The notes under the pieces were generated by a model, which saw nothing but the letters and a program-made list of their open reading frames with translations, was not told the DNA's origin and searched no databases. This document shows, piece after piece, positions 7,948-15,756 of a stretch of 19,682 bases of DNA (its first letter is position 1; every line of letters starts with the position of its first letter). Location of the stretch: assembly GCA_964499015.1 (NCBI GenBank), contig CAZCJA010000042.1, positions 1 to 19,682 of the forward strand, given 5' to 3'. A program made the position numbers and the translations under genes. This DNA is from CAZCJA01 sp964499015 (GTDB lineage Bacteria; Elusimicrobiota; Elusimicrobia; F11).

Positions 7948-8873
7948 TGAGCACAGGCCACGTTAATCACCTTTTGTCGGATTACCTGGAAGGCAGCATC
8001 GCCAAGGTAAATGCCGATAAAATCAAATCGCATTTGGTCTTCTGCAACAACTGCCGGCACACGCTCAACGATTTTGAAAAAAACCGTCAAAGGCTGGGAG
8101 AACTCCCCGCGATTGCCATGCCAGCCGATCTCGAAGAGAAAATTCTCACAAAATTAAAAAGTCAATCCGCGGCGGCGAGCGCGGCCGAAGCGGCCGTTCC
8201 CTCGGAACCAATAAACTGGGGACCCCTTCTAATAATCGGCGGCGCGTTGAGCGCGATCGTCCTTATCGTTTTGTTCGTCAAAAACATTCCGGACCGCGCG
8301 CCAGAGGCCCCCGCAATGGAAACGACGGTGGCCGAAGCGCCTCGTGCGGTGGAGGCCGCCCCCGCGGTGGAAGCCCCCGTTCAACCGCCGGCCCCACCCG
8401 TGGTTGAAAACCCGCCGGTCGCGCCGGCCCCCGTTCAGCCCAAAGCACCCGACCCCTTAGCAGCGGCTCCCGCGGCCCCAGCGCTCCCCGGAGACGCCCT
8501 GGTGGACATAAATGGGGGTTTTAGCGGGATTGATCAAGCCCAGGAAACCGTCTTGAAAAATGAGAAGGGTTGGAAAAACTTCTGGAAAAATCACGTCAAA
8601 AACGTCGAGCCGGCGCCACCCCTGCCGGCGGTTAATTTCGAAACGCATGATATTATCGCGGTGTTTAGCGGGTCTCAGTCATCCGGCGGATATTCGGTGG
8701 AAATCACCAAAATAGAGGAAACGACCTGGGAAGGGGCTCCGGCCCGGATCGTCCACTACAGGACCGCTGAACCACCGTCCGGCGCTATGAACACCATGGC
8801 GCTTACCCAGCCCCACCACATCAAAACAACGCCAAAAATCGCGGGCCGCACGTTTTTCAGGAAGAATCGCTAA
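7947..8873 (+). CDS. Transmembrane anti-sigma factor with zinc-finger head and PrcB-like C-terminal domain
   Basis: 308 residues. Residues 1-40 have the zinc-binding anti-sigma (zf-HC2) pattern with His29, Cys33 and Cys36 (SHLVFCNNC). One membrane helix at about 93-112 (PLLIIGGALSAIVLIVLFV). An Ala/Pro/Val/Glu-rich stalk follows at about 115-185. The outer end (about 190-303) resembles the PrcB C-terminal domain known from the Treponema dentilisin protease complex: 'KGWKNFWKNHV', 'VNFETHDIIAVFSGSQSSGG' then Y-S-V-E-I, and the closing I-K-T-T/R-T-F pattern. The head should hold the sigma factor at 7510 in the cytoplasm while the outer domain senses or binds a partner. Start and stop are tightly packed against the sigma gene (one-base overlap). 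Domain order is seen; the sensing role is inferred. Confidence 0.8.
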   Translation: MSTGHVNHLLSDYLEGSIAKVNADKIKSHLVFCNNCRHTLNDFEKNRQRLGELPAIAMPADLEEKILTKLKSQSAAASAAEAAVPSEPINWGPLLIIGGALSAIVLIVLFVKNIPDRAPEAPAMETTVAEAPRAVEAAPAVEAPVQPPAPPVVENPPVAPAPVQPKAPDPLAAAPAAPALPGDALVDINGGFSGIDQAQETVLKNEKGWKNFWKNHVKNVEPAPPLPAVNFETHDIIAVFSGSQSSGGYSVEITKIEETTWEGAPARIVHYRTAEPPSGAMNTMALTQPHHIKTTPKIAGRTFFRKNR

Positions 8874-8903
8874 AAGAGCACCCTTCTGTCACTGACTTGT
8901 CAC

Positions 8904-8924
8904 GCTTCAGCCGCACACTGAAGC
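8904..8924. repeat. Perfect 7-bp inverted repeat (hairpin) upstream of 8949
   Basis: GCTTCAG at 8904-8910 and CTGAAGC at 8918-8924 are exact inverted copies around a 7-base loop. No T-run follows on either strand, so it does not look like an intrinsic terminator. It lies 13 bases before a strong ribosome site, so it may be a 5'-leader hairpin or an operator for the sigma/anti-sigma-linked gene that follows. Confidence 0.5.
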
Positions 8925-8937
8925 AGACACAGACAGT

Positions 8938-8946
8938 GAGGAGGGG
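8938..8946 (+). promoter_or_regulatory. Strong Shine-Dalgarno sequence
   Basis: GAGGAGGGG ends two bases before the ATG at 8949, with the core GGAGG about six bases before it. It is the best ribosome site in the window and supports high expression of the small exported protein. Most other genes here rely on overlapping starts and have weak sites. Confidence 0.7.
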
Positions 8947-8948
8947 TT

Positions 8949-9332
8949 ATGAAGAAAGTCCTTTTGATGGTGATCGCGGCGATGGTGCCTTGTGCGGCAA
9001 TGGCTTTTACGACAGTGCCTGCGATGCCTCAAATGGAGCCGGTGTCCTCGATTCCGACCCGGTTTTTATCCTCTTCAGAAACGCTTACGTTTGAATGGGG
9101 TTGCCCGGTGTCGGAAGTGGTCCAGGCTGAAACCGGAAAAGCGGCCCTGATACGCGTGGGTGAGGAATGCATGGCGGAAGCGCGCAAAGCGGCCTCCGAA
9201 AAACCAGGGGTGTTTGAAGTGATCAAAGTTTCGGTGATCGTTCCGGATATCAACGTAACCAAGCATGCGCAGGGATACATGCTGCAAGGCACGTTTTTTC
9301 TCGAAACGCTTGTCCTAAAAGGCATGGAATAA
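8949..9332 (+). CDS. Small exported protein, function unknown
   Basis: 127 residues. A textbook signal peptide at 1-19 (MKKVLLMVIAAMVPCAAMAF) with an A-M-A cleavage site predicts export to the periplasm or outside; the cysteine at 15 is not in a lipobox position that precedes the cleavage site convincingly. The mature part has two cysteines (Cys52 in EWGCPVSEV and Cys74 in GEECMAEA) that could form a disulphide, and a strand-rich end (VIKVSVIVPDINVTK, GYMLQGTFFLETLVLK). I do not recognise the family. It follows the anti-sigma gene after 75 bases containing a hairpin and has a strong ribosome site, so it may be a target of that sigma system or simply part of the same transcript. Confidence 0.75.
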   Translation: MKKVLLMVIAAMVPCAAMAFTTVPAMPQMEPVSSIPTRFLSSSETLTFEWGCPVSEVVQAETGKAALIRVGEECMAEARKAASEKPGVFEVIKVSVIVPDINVTKHAQGYMLQGTFFLETLVLKGME

Positions 9333-9338
9333 AGAACC

Positions 9339-10121
9339 ATTTCCCGCGCGTTCCTTTTTCTTTCCGTTTTCCTTTCCACCTCCGCCTTCGCCTTCGATCC
9401 CAACGACGCCATCGATGTTTTGCTCAAAAACGACGACCTGCCGCGCCTTCTGAATTCCCAAGACGTTCCGGCCTTATCGCCGCATGATCCGCAGCCCGTT
9501 TTCGCGCCGGAAGGTGATTTCAATCTGGATGGAAGTTCCGACGTGGCGATTTCCGGCATTTACGCGCTGCGTTCCGGCGGCAAACGCTACTTCCTGTTGG
9601 TGACGACACTGGAAGAACGCGGCCGCTTTAAGAACCTCTTTTACGAGGAATATGACGTGCCGGTGTTTCTTCACGAACGCGGCGCAACCGGGCCGGCCGA
9701 TCCGAACGACCAGGCGTTTTCAATGACCTTCTGCGCCAACTGCTCGCAAGGCGTCGATTTTTATTGGGACAAAAAAGCGAAGCGCTTCCGCCAGGAACCG
9801 TGGAAAGAGAAAGAGGAACGGCTCCAAAAAACGGTTATTGAACCGGCGAAAGACGTGCCGCCGGAATTGGCCGATCAAGCCTTGCAAGTGGCTGGACGCT
9901 TGCCCGACGTGGTCGCGTATGTGGAAGGATTAAAAAAGGCCGGCAAGGCGTTCGGGGTTCGCGTGGAGTACATCGATGAAACGAATGCGGCCGCGCCGCT
10001 GCGGGTCAAAATTTATGAGAAGGCCGGAGAGAAAGAAAAAATTTACGACGAGATCGACGTGGATTTAAAAACGATGGGCGTGGTTAAGCGCCGGCGCGGG
10101 GAGAAAGGAACCGGGAAATAA
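9339..10121 (+). CDS. Exported protein of unknown function, probably starting at ATT
   Basis: The open frame begins right after the stop of the previous gene, in the same frame. The first usual start (TTG at 9420) would cut off a clear signal peptide (SRAFLFLSVFLSTSAFA, cleaved before FDPND) encoded from 9339, where the codon is ATT. With ATT the protein has 260 residues. The mature part has a calcium-type loop D60-x-N62-x-D64-G-x-x-D68 (GDFNLDGSSD), as in FG-GAP or dockerin-like loops. It also has a C-A-N-C pair at 132-135 and a lysine/glutamate-rich end with PepSY-like strands (VRVEYIDE, KIYDEIDVDLKTMGVVK). No family assigned. The 3' end overlaps the convergent ferredoxin gene by 38 bases. 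The frame is sound; the start is unsure. Confidence 0.68.
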   Translation: MSRAFLFLSVFLSTSAFAFDPNDAIDVLLKNDDLPRLLNSQDVPALSPHDPQPVFAPEGDFNLDGSSDVAISGIYALRSGGKRYFLLVTTLEERGRFKNLFYEEYDVPVFLHERGATGPADPNDQAFSMTFCANCSQGVDFYWDKKAKRFRQEPWKEKEERLQKTVIEPAKDVPPELADQALQVAGRLPDVVAYVEGLKKAGKAFGVRVEYIDETNAAAPLRVKIYEKAGEKEKIYDEIDVDLKTMGVVKRRRGEKGTGK

Positions 10122-10392
10122 GCCGGTCGGCGTCGTCAACGTTCAGTCCCGAAAAAAACAGGTTTTCCGGCATCACCATCGCGTTCGGCCCCACCTCGCA
10201 CTTCTCCTGGCAGCCCGACTTCGCCACACGCACCGTCTTTTCCAACCGGTTGGTCTTCACGTACTTCTTCATGCGTTCCAAGATCTCCTGCCCGCAGCGC
10301 CCCGCTCCGGCGCAGCTGATGCGTTCGCCCTCGTTGCGGGCGTTGGTACAAACGAAAACAACGTGTTCGTAGGGAAGAACGTCTTCCTTCAT
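10084..10392 (-). CDS. Thioredoxin-fold [2Fe-2S] ferredoxin
   Basis: 102 residues, the usual size of the small thioredoxin-like [2Fe-2S] ferredoxins related to the NuoE C-terminal domain. The four expected ligands are Cys15 (VFVCTN), Cys27 (ISCAGAG), Cys61 and Cys65 (SGCQEKCEVGPNAMV); the spacing C-x11-C and C-x3-C is right for the fold. Cys33 is an extra cysteine. Start overlaps the mqnC stop as ATGA, so it is the last gene of the menaquinone run and translated with MqnC. MqnC and MqnE are radical SAM enzymes that need a one-electron donor, so this ferredoxin may supply electrons to them or to another reductase; that link is inferred from position only. Confidence 0.88.
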   Translation of the reverse strand: MKEDVLPYEHVVFVCTNARNEGERISCAGAGRCGQEILERMKKYVKTNRLEKTVRVAKSGCQEKCEVGPNAMVMPENLFFSGLNVDDADRLISRFLSPRAGA

Positions 10393-11564
10393 ATGGACGA
10401 ACTAACGGTGACCGGCGCGTTTTTACGGAAGGATTCCTCGTGAGTGGGGGCAAGGCCCGCCGTGCGCGGGAATTTCTTAAGCCGGTCATAGCGCGTGGTG
10501 CGCTGAACCGCGTTGAAACCCGCCTCGTGAATCAGCGTGATGATTTCTTCGGAGGTGGCGGTGTTTACAAACCCTGCTTCCGCGTGAACGTTTTCTTCGA
10601 ATAGCGTGCCGCCAAAATCATCGGCACCGAAATGAAGCGCGGCTTGCCCCGCTTTCTTGCCTTCCGAGAACCAGGAGGCCTGCACGTGTTCGAAATTATC
10701 CAAATACAGCCGCGACGCGGCCAGCATGCGCAAGTAGGGAACCGGGCCGACGCGGCGCGGGAAGCGGCGTTCCAACACCGTGTTGTCGGGCTTAAAGCTC
10801 CACGGGATGAACGCGGTGAAGCCGCCGCCGTTTTTCAGCGCCAAGGAACTCTCCTGCAAATCGCGAATGTGGTTCCAGTGTTCCAGCACGTCTTCCGGCT
10901 CTTCCACGTGGCCGTACATCATGGTCGCGGTGGAGCTGAAACCTAGCTTGTGCGCTTCGCGGTGTACCTGCAGCCACGCTTCCGGGCCGCCTTTTTTCGG
11001 CGAAATCTTTTTGCGGATGCGTTCGGAGAGGATCTCGGCGCCGCCGCCGGGCAAGGTGTTTTGGCCCGCTTCTTTTAAGCGCGCGAGGACCTCGGGAACC
11101 GACGTGTTGGTCACGAGCGCCATCGTCTGCACTTCGGAGGCGGTAAAAAAGTGGGGCGTGATGTTCGGGAAACGCTTCTTGGTTTCGCGGATCAGCGACA
11201 GATAGTAATCGAATGGGATGGCTTTGTTGTGGCCGCCTTGAAGAAGAACCGTGGTCACGCCCATTTTTTCCACGCGGGCGATTTTTTCCATCACCTGGTC
11301 AACGGTGAGCGTGTAGGCGTCTTTGTCCTGCGGACGGCGGAAGAACGCGCAGAAGTGGCAGTCGGTGTCGCAAATGTTGGTGTAGTTGGGGTTGGAATCC
11401 ATGATAAACGTTACTTCATCGGCGGGAACAACCTGGTTGCGCTTCTCCGACGCCAAACGGCCCAGCCAAACGAGCGGGGCATCTTTGAGCAAATACAAGC
11501 CTTCAGCCGTTTCCAGCCGTGTACCGTCCAATACTTTCTTCTCGATTGCGTGCTTCAAATCCAT
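10389..11564 (-). CDS. mqnC: Cyclic dehypoxanthinyl futalosine synthase (MqnC), radical SAM
   Basis: 391 residues from the ATG at 11564 (MDLKHAIEKKVLDG). A longer frame to 11663 would add 33 residues lying over the mqnA end and is not expected in the family. The radical SAM motif is C65-x3-C69-x2-C72 (NYTNICDTDCHFCAFFRRP), with the CAF[FY]R ending typical of MqnC. Other family blocks are LLQGGHNKAIPFDYYLSLI, LPGGGAEILSERIRKKISPK, TATMMYGHVEEPEDVLEHW and GGFTAFIPWSFKPDNT. The enzyme closes dehypoxanthine futalosine to the cyclic spiro intermediate in futalosine-type menaquinone synthesis, in the cytoplasm. It follows mqnA with one base between and overlaps the ferredoxin gene by ATGA. Confidence 0.94.
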   Translation of the reverse strand: MDLKHAIEKKVLDGTRLETAEGLYLLKDAPLVWLGRLASEKRNQVVPADEVTFIMDSNPNYTNICDTDCHFCAFFRRPQDKDAYTLTVDQVMEKIARVEKMGVTTVLLQGGHNKAIPFDYYLSLIRETKKRFPNITPHFFTASEVQTMALVTNTSVPEVLARLKEAGQNTLPGGGAEILSERIRKKISPKKGGPEAWLQVHREAHKLGFSSTATMMYGHVEEPEDVLEHWNHIRDLQESSLALKNGGGFTAFIPWSFKPDNTVLERRFPRRVGPVPYLRMLAASRLYLDNFEHVQASWFSEGKKAGQAALHFGADDFGGTLFEENVHAEAGFVNTATSEEIITLIHEAGFNAVQRTTRYDRLKKFPRTAGLAPTHEESFRKNAPVTVSSSI

Positions 11565-11565
11565 C

Positions 11566-12342
11566 TTATGACCCCACAGCCGCGAGTTCCGGTTTGTGCT
11601 GCCCGGCAAATTCGCGGAAAAGTTTAATCGCTTTTTCGGCGTCTTGGTCCAAGACATAGTCAAAAGCGTCCAAATAGGAAACTATTTTGGCCGCCGGCAA
11701 ACGCAGGCGCGCGGCTTCTTTCTGCGCGATGATCGGGAGCGAACGCTTGCCCGACGTCAGCGAGGCATGCAAAACGGCCGAAAGCTCGTTTTCCAGCGCG
11801 GGCTCGTCTTTCTTGACCACCCAGCGAGCAAAAACAAACGGAAGTTTCTGCCAGTTCCACCATTCGGTGGCCAAATCCGTCACGTACGGCCATGTTTTGT
11901 GGCCGCTTTCCAAAAGTTTTAACGCGCTGTCGCCGATGACGAGCCAGGCCTCGTCTTGAGGTTCGAGGCCGCGACGAAGCTTAACGCTGTGGTTGTAGCG
12001 CTGGCGGATCAGCACGTCGCACAAAATCACCGAGGTCGATGACTCCTGCGTGAGTCCGATCGTGGTGTTGTTAAGCTCAGAAAACGGGCGCCGCGAAAAC
12101 ACCAGCACGCTGCGGCATTCTTTTTTGGCGGCAATGCCCCACGGGCCTAAATTTTTAAAGTTCTCTTCCAAATCCCAGCATTCGACGATAGGCAGGGGCG
12201 CGGCTGCGATTTTTCCGTCGCGCGCGGACTGGGCCAGCTCGCGCGGGACGCCCGAGGTGATGGGGAATTTGCGCGCCGGCCACGCGTGGAAGAATGGCGC
12301 CGTGTTCACATACGCAATCTTGCCGATGCGGGGCGCGCTCAC
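11566..12342 (-). CDS. mqnA: Chorismate dehydratase (MqnA)
   Basis: 258 residues. MqnA removes water from chorismate to give 3-[(1-carboxyvinyl)oxy]benzoate, the entry to the futalosine pathway. The periplasmic-binding-protein fold is recognised by the N-terminal 'IGKIAYVNTAPFFHAW', 'GVPRELAQSARDGKIAAAPL', 'IGLTQESSTSV', 'WLVIGDSALKLL' and 'DLATEWWNWQKLPFVFARWV', all family blocks. No signal peptide, as expected for a cytoplasmic enzyme. The start is GTG at 12342, overlapping the mqnE stop as GTGA. Flanked by mqnE upstream and mqnC downstream, which leaves little doubt. The length is at the short end for the family. Confidence 0.93.
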   Translation of the reverse strand: MSAPRIGKIAYVNTAPFFHAWPARKFPITSGVPRELAQSARDGKIAAAPLPIVECWDLEENFKNLGPWGIAAKKECRSVLVFSRRPFSELNNTTIGLTQESSTSVILCDVLIRQRYNHSVKLRRGLEPQDEAWLVIGDSALKLLESGHKTWPYVTDLATEWWNWQKLPFVFARWVVKKDEPALENELSAVLHASLTSGKRSLPIIAQKEAARLRLPAAKIVSYLDAFDYVLDQDAEKAIKLFREFAGQHKPELAAVGS

Positions 12343-13442
12343 GCGTTGACTCCGGCGGGGACGTTGTCTTCAAAAACTTTGACGGTCTCATACAGGCAGT
12401 TGCGCTCCACCGGGACGCGGCCTGCTTCGCGGATGAGTCGAATCAAACGTTCGCGCGCCATCATCAGCGGCGACGACGCCTGCGCGGCGTGCATGATTTT
12501 TTCTTCGCCGATCGTTCCGTCGATGTCGTCGGCGCCAAAGGTGAGCGCGATGGAAGCGGTCTCCTCGCCCATGGTCACCCAATAGGCCTTGATATGCTGG
12601 AAGTTGTCGAGGAAGAGCCGCGAGATGGCGATCGTCTTCAAATCATCGACCACGGAGGTTTGGCGCTTGACCACCTGCGTGGTCCCCGGCTGATAGGCCA
12701 GCGGAATAAACGACAGGAAGCCGCCGGTCTCGTCCTGCAGGTCGCGCAATTTTTGCATGTGAACGAGGCGTTCGTCGTACGTTTCCATGTGACCGTACAA
12801 AAGGGTCGAGTTTGAGCGCAGGCCAAGCTGGTGCGCGGTCTTATGCACTTCGAGCCACTTCGGCGCGCCGATCTTAAACGGGAACAGCGCTTTGCGCACG
12901 CGCTCCGAGAACACTTCCGCGCCGCCGCCCGGAATGCAAACCACGCCGACGTCGATCATCTTCTGCAGAATGTCCTTGAGAGGCATTTTTTCTTTGCGCG
13001 AAAAAAAGTCGATCTCGACCGCGGTGTAGGCCTTAATTTGGATTTTGGGGAAATTCTTTTTGATCACGCGGACGACGTCCAAATACTCTTCGAACGTCCA
13101 CTCGTTATACAACCCGCTGACGATATGCACTTCGGTCAACTCGTCGTTGACCTTCGACAGGATCTGCTCGGACGTCATCTTGTAGGCGTTGGGGCGGTTC
13201 TTTTTGGTGGCGTAATCGCAGAAATGGCAGGACAAAACGCAAATATTGGTCGGGTTGATTTGGCGGTTCACCACAAAGGTCGCGCGGTCGCCGGTCTTTT
13301 TCTCTTTGACCCAATTGGCCATGTAGCCCAAACCGAGCATGTCGTTTGAGTCGAACAAAATGCGCCCGTCCTCGAGGGAGAGGCGTTCGCCGTTTTGGAC
13401 CTTGGTCCAGATGGGAAACAACGCTTGATCTTTAATGAGCAT
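12339..13442 (-). CDS. mqnE: Aminofutalosine synthase (MqnE), radical SAM
   Basis: 367 residues from the ATG at 13442 (MLIKDQALFPIW). A longer frame to 13496 would overlap ubiD by 65 bases and adds residues the family lacks. The radical SAM motif is C68-x3-C72-x2-C75 (NPTNICVLSCHFCDYA). 'TEVHIVSGLYNEWTFEEYLD', 'KAYTAVEIDFFSRK', 'CIPGGGAEVFSERVR', 'STLLYGHMETYDERLVH' and 'FLSFIPLAYQPGTT' separate it from MqnC. MqnE joins SAM's adenosyl group to the MqnA product to form aminofutalosine. The usual C-x-F-C-A-F is C-H-F-C-D-Y here, a small departure. The start overlaps the ubiD end by 11 bases and the stop overlaps mqnA by GTGA. Using aminofutalosine implies a MqnB-type or MTA/SAH nucleosidase step encoded elsewhere. 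Confidence 0.93.
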   Translation of the reverse strand: MLIKDQALFPIWTKVQNGERLSLEDGRILFDSNDMLGLGYMANWVKEKKTGDRATFVVNRQINPTNICVLSCHFCDYATKKNRPNAYKMTSEQILSKVNDELTEVHIVSGLYNEWTFEEYLDVVRVIKKNFPKIQIKAYTAVEIDFFSRKEKMPLKDILQKMIDVGVVCIPGGGAEVFSERVRKALFPFKIGAPKWLEVHKTAHQLGLRSNSTLLYGHMETYDERLVHMQKLRDLQDETGGFLSFIPLAYQPGTTQVVKRQTSVVDDLKTIAISRLFLDNFQHIKAYWVTMGEETASIALTFGADDIDGTIGEEKIMHAAQASSPLMMARERLIRLIREAGRVPVERNCLYETVKVFEDNVPAGVNA

Positions 13443-15210
13443 AGTTGGGTAATCCGTATTCCGCCCAGCGGCTGTCAACGCGACGAACAATCTCATCGGT
13501 CATGGCCAGCGGTTCGGGGTAGCCTTCTTTCCACGTGGCATCGATAAATAGCGGGCCGTCGTACTGGGGATGGCCGCTTTTGATCACCACATCCTTGAAA
13601 AACGTGTCGCGCGCGCAGTCGAACCGGGTAAAAATGCCCCACAAAAGCAGAACCTGGTCGTTGAGAGGAACATCGGGGCTGACCGCGACCACCAGAGAGA
13701 TATCGTCGAGGCCCGGCAAGGCTAACATTTTTTCGAGCACCTCTCGGCCGTGGGAGGCCACCTGCAGGACCAGCATGGTTTCGTCGATCAGAATCGCGTT
13801 TTGAATGCGGCTGTCGACCTCGCGCAGGGCCGCGGGTTCGAGTTCGTTGGCCACCGGCTTGGCCGGAGCGCCGCGCTTGGTGGCATCCAAAATCATTTTG
13901 CTGCCCAAATTCATTTTGTAACTGGTGAAGTCGAGCGTGTCCTGGCTCGTCGCGGGCAGCAGGAAGAAATCTTCCTTAGGATCGAAATTTTCGCGGATGG
14001 CTTTCAGCACCGCTTTGAAATTGCGCGCGTTCACGTCCGGCCCCACGACCACCACGCATTTGCTGAGCGCGAGCTGGCCTTCACCGAGCGCCCAGAGCGC
14101 GGTCTTCACCGCTTCTTTTTCAAACCGCTCTTTCACGCTGATGACCAGTAAATTGTGGAAGCCCGCTTCCTGATACGCCCATAAATCCACCACTTCCGGA
14201 TGCATCACTTTCAACAGCGGCAAAAGCATTTCCTGCACCGCGTCGCCGATCACCTGGTCTTCCTGCGGCGGCTTGCCCACCACCGCAATCGGGAACACCG
14301 GGTTTTCGCGGTGATAGATGCGCTTCACTTTAAAAATGGGGAATTGCGCCGCCAGCGAGTAATGGCCGAAGTGGTCGCCGTACGGGCCTTCCAAGCGGCG
14401 CTCCATCGGCGGCACGATGCCTTCCAGAATAAATTCAGCCTCCGACGGCACGCGCAGTTTGCCGTCGTGAACCGTCGTTGTTTTGGTGGAGGAGCCGCGC
14501 AGAAAACCGGCGAACACCGTTTCGTCCAATCCTTCCGGCAGCGGCAAAATGCCGCACATCATAAGGATCGGATCGGCGCCCACAACGACCGCGACCGGAA
14601 AATCATGGCCGCGTTCTTCGGCCTGTTGATAATGGTAGCCGCCGCCTTTGCCGATCTGCCAATGCATGCCGGTCTCGGTGTCGTTGTAGACGTGCATTCG
14701 GTAAACGCCCATGTTCTGTTTGCCGTCCACGATACTTTTGGTTACGACCAGCGGAAAGGTGATGAAGCGCCCGCCGTCGAGCGGCCACGACTGCGCGATC
14801 GGCAGGTCGGAAAGTTTGGCCGGCTGAATCACATTTTTCTTGATCGCGGGGAACCACGAGGCCTTGGGTTTCATCGCCAGCACGCGTTTGATGCCGGCGC
14901 GCTGCTGCCACAAGCGCTCCGGCGACGGCGGCATGAGGCCATGCGCCATTCCTGAAAGCTGTGTGCCCACATCGGCCGGCGTGCGGCCCAGCGCCCATTT
15001 GACGCGCTGCTCGGTGGCTAAAACATTAATGACGAGGGGGAATTTCGATCCTTTGACGTTTTCGAAGAGGAGCGCCGGGCCCTTGTTGCGGCCCACGCGC
15101 GTGGCGATCTCGGTGATCTCCAGAATCGGATCAACGTCGGCTTTGATCCGGTGGAGATCCCCTTTGGATTCGAGAAATTTTACGAAGGAACTTAGGTTTT
15201 GGAATGGCAC
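13432..15210 (-). CDS. ubiD: UbiD-family decarboxylase (MqnL-like), prenylated-FMN dependent
   Basis: 592 residues, the long form of UbiD (about 600 residues) seen in some menaquinone producers rather than the roughly 490-residue proteobacterial ubiquinone form. Family blocks: 'GPALLFENVKG' near 44, 'NMGVYRMHVYN' with Arg171, 'FILEGIVPPMERRLEGPYGD' then H-F-G-H-Y near 260-284, and 'PIAVVGKPPQEDQVIGDAVQ' near 307. The C-terminal extension ends in a DTFF ... ATWKEGYPEP stretch. It probably removes the ring carboxylate from the prenylated naphthoate after the UbiA step, using the cofactor made by UbiX; the placement among mqn genes supports MqnL rather than UbiD proper. Start is GTG at 15210, overlapping ubiX by 19 bases. 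Confidence 0.9.
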   Translation of the reverse strand: MPFQNLSSFVKFLESKGDLHRIKADVDPILEITEIATRVGRNKGPALLFENVKGSKFPLVINVLATEQRVKWALGRTPADVGTQLSGMAHGLMPPSPERLWQQRAGIKRVLAMKPKASWFPAIKKNVIQPAKLSDLPIAQSWPLDGGRFITFPLVVTKSIVDGKQNMGVYRMHVYNDTETGMHWQIGKGGGYHYQQAEERGHDFPVAVVVGADPILMMCGILPLPEGLDETVFAGFLRGSSTKTTTVHDGKLRVPSEAEFILEGIVPPMERRLEGPYGDHFGHYSLAAQFPIFKVKRIYHRENPVFPIAVVGKPPQEDQVIGDAVQEMLLPLLKVMHPEVVDLWAYQEAGFHNLLVISVKERFEKEAVKTALWALGEGQLALSKCVVVVGPDVNARNFKAVLKAIRENFDPKEDFFLLPATSQDTLDFTSYKMNLGSKMILDATKRGAPAKPVANELEPAALREVDSRIQNAILIDETMLVLQVASHGREVLEKMLALPGLDDISLVVAVSPDVPLNDQVLLLWGIFTRFDCARDTFFKDVVIKSGHPQYDGPLFIDATWKEGYPEPLAMTDEIVRRVDSRWAEYGLPNYAH

Positions 15211-15755
15211 AAGCTGTCTTCACGCCAGCCAGGCCGGCTTTCCAAATGGAGCGTGGTTAGGAGATGATCGACAAAGTGGGAAATCATTTCTTCGGGTTTT
15301 TGGTCTTTCATGTAGAACGCGGGCGACAGCGGCATAATCGTCACGCCAAGGCGCGCGAGCTTAAGCGAATTCTCAAGCGCGATGGCTGAGAGCGGCGTTT
15401 CACGCAAGCCGAGCACAAGACGGCGGTTTTCTTTCAGCGCCACTTCGGCGACGCGGGAAATCAAGTTTTCTCCAAGACCGTTGGCGATGCGGCCCAAGGT
15501 GGTCATCGAGCAGGGCAGGACGACGAATTGATCGAAATGGGTGGAACCGGAGGCGAACGGCGCGTTCATGTCGTCGTTGGAAAAAATCTTGTCGGCGTGG
15601 GGCGCGAGCGCGTCCATGGTTATGCCGGTCTCTTGAGCGAGAACGGCCTTGCCCCAGCGCGACATGATCACGTATTTTTCGCCCGGGCAGCGCTTTAAAA
15701 ATTCCACCGCCACCGCTCCGCCAGAGGCTCCGGTAATGCCGATGATTGTCCTCAT
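15192..15755 (-). CDS. ubiX: Flavin prenyltransferase UbiX (MqnM-like)
   Basis: 187 residues, normal for UbiX. It attaches a dimethylallyl group from DMAP to FMN to make the prenylated FMN used by UbiD. Visible signatures: the Rossmann-like start MRTIIGITGASGGAVAVEF (GASG at 9-12), FVVLPCSMTTLGRIANGLGE (the PCSMxTLxxIAxG block), NRRLVLGLRETPLSAIALEN (the REtPl block) and GVTIMPLSPAFY. It lies one base after the ubiA stop and overlaps ubiD by 19 bases, so the cofactor maker and the cofactor user are made together. Some 20 residues at the C-terminus are basic/polar and unusual, and are encoded where ubiD begins. Confidence 0.94.
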   Translation of the reverse strand: MRTIIGITGASGGAVAVEFLKRCPGEKYVIMSRWGKAVLAQETGITMDALAPHADKIFSNDDMNAPFASGSTHFDQFVVLPCSMTTLGRIANGLGENLISRVAEVALKENRRLVLGLRETPLSAIALENSLKLARLGVTIMPLSPAFYMKDQKPEEMISHFVDHLLTTLHLESRPGWREDSLCHSKT

Positions 15756-15756
15756 C

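Noticed and set aside
8904..8924. Hairpin as an intrinsic terminator after the anti-sigma gene
   Set aside because: No T-run follows the stem on either strand; better kept as a leader hairpin or operator candidate.
11567..11663. 33-residue N-terminal extension of MqnC
   Set aside because: It lies wholly over the mqnA 3' end and is not part of the family; the ATG at 11564 directly follows the mqnA stop.
12294..12815. Plus-strand open frames across the mqn and ubi genes
   Set aside because: Long antisense frames are expected at this GC content; none shows a domain, signal peptide or ribosome site, while the minus-strand products are clear.
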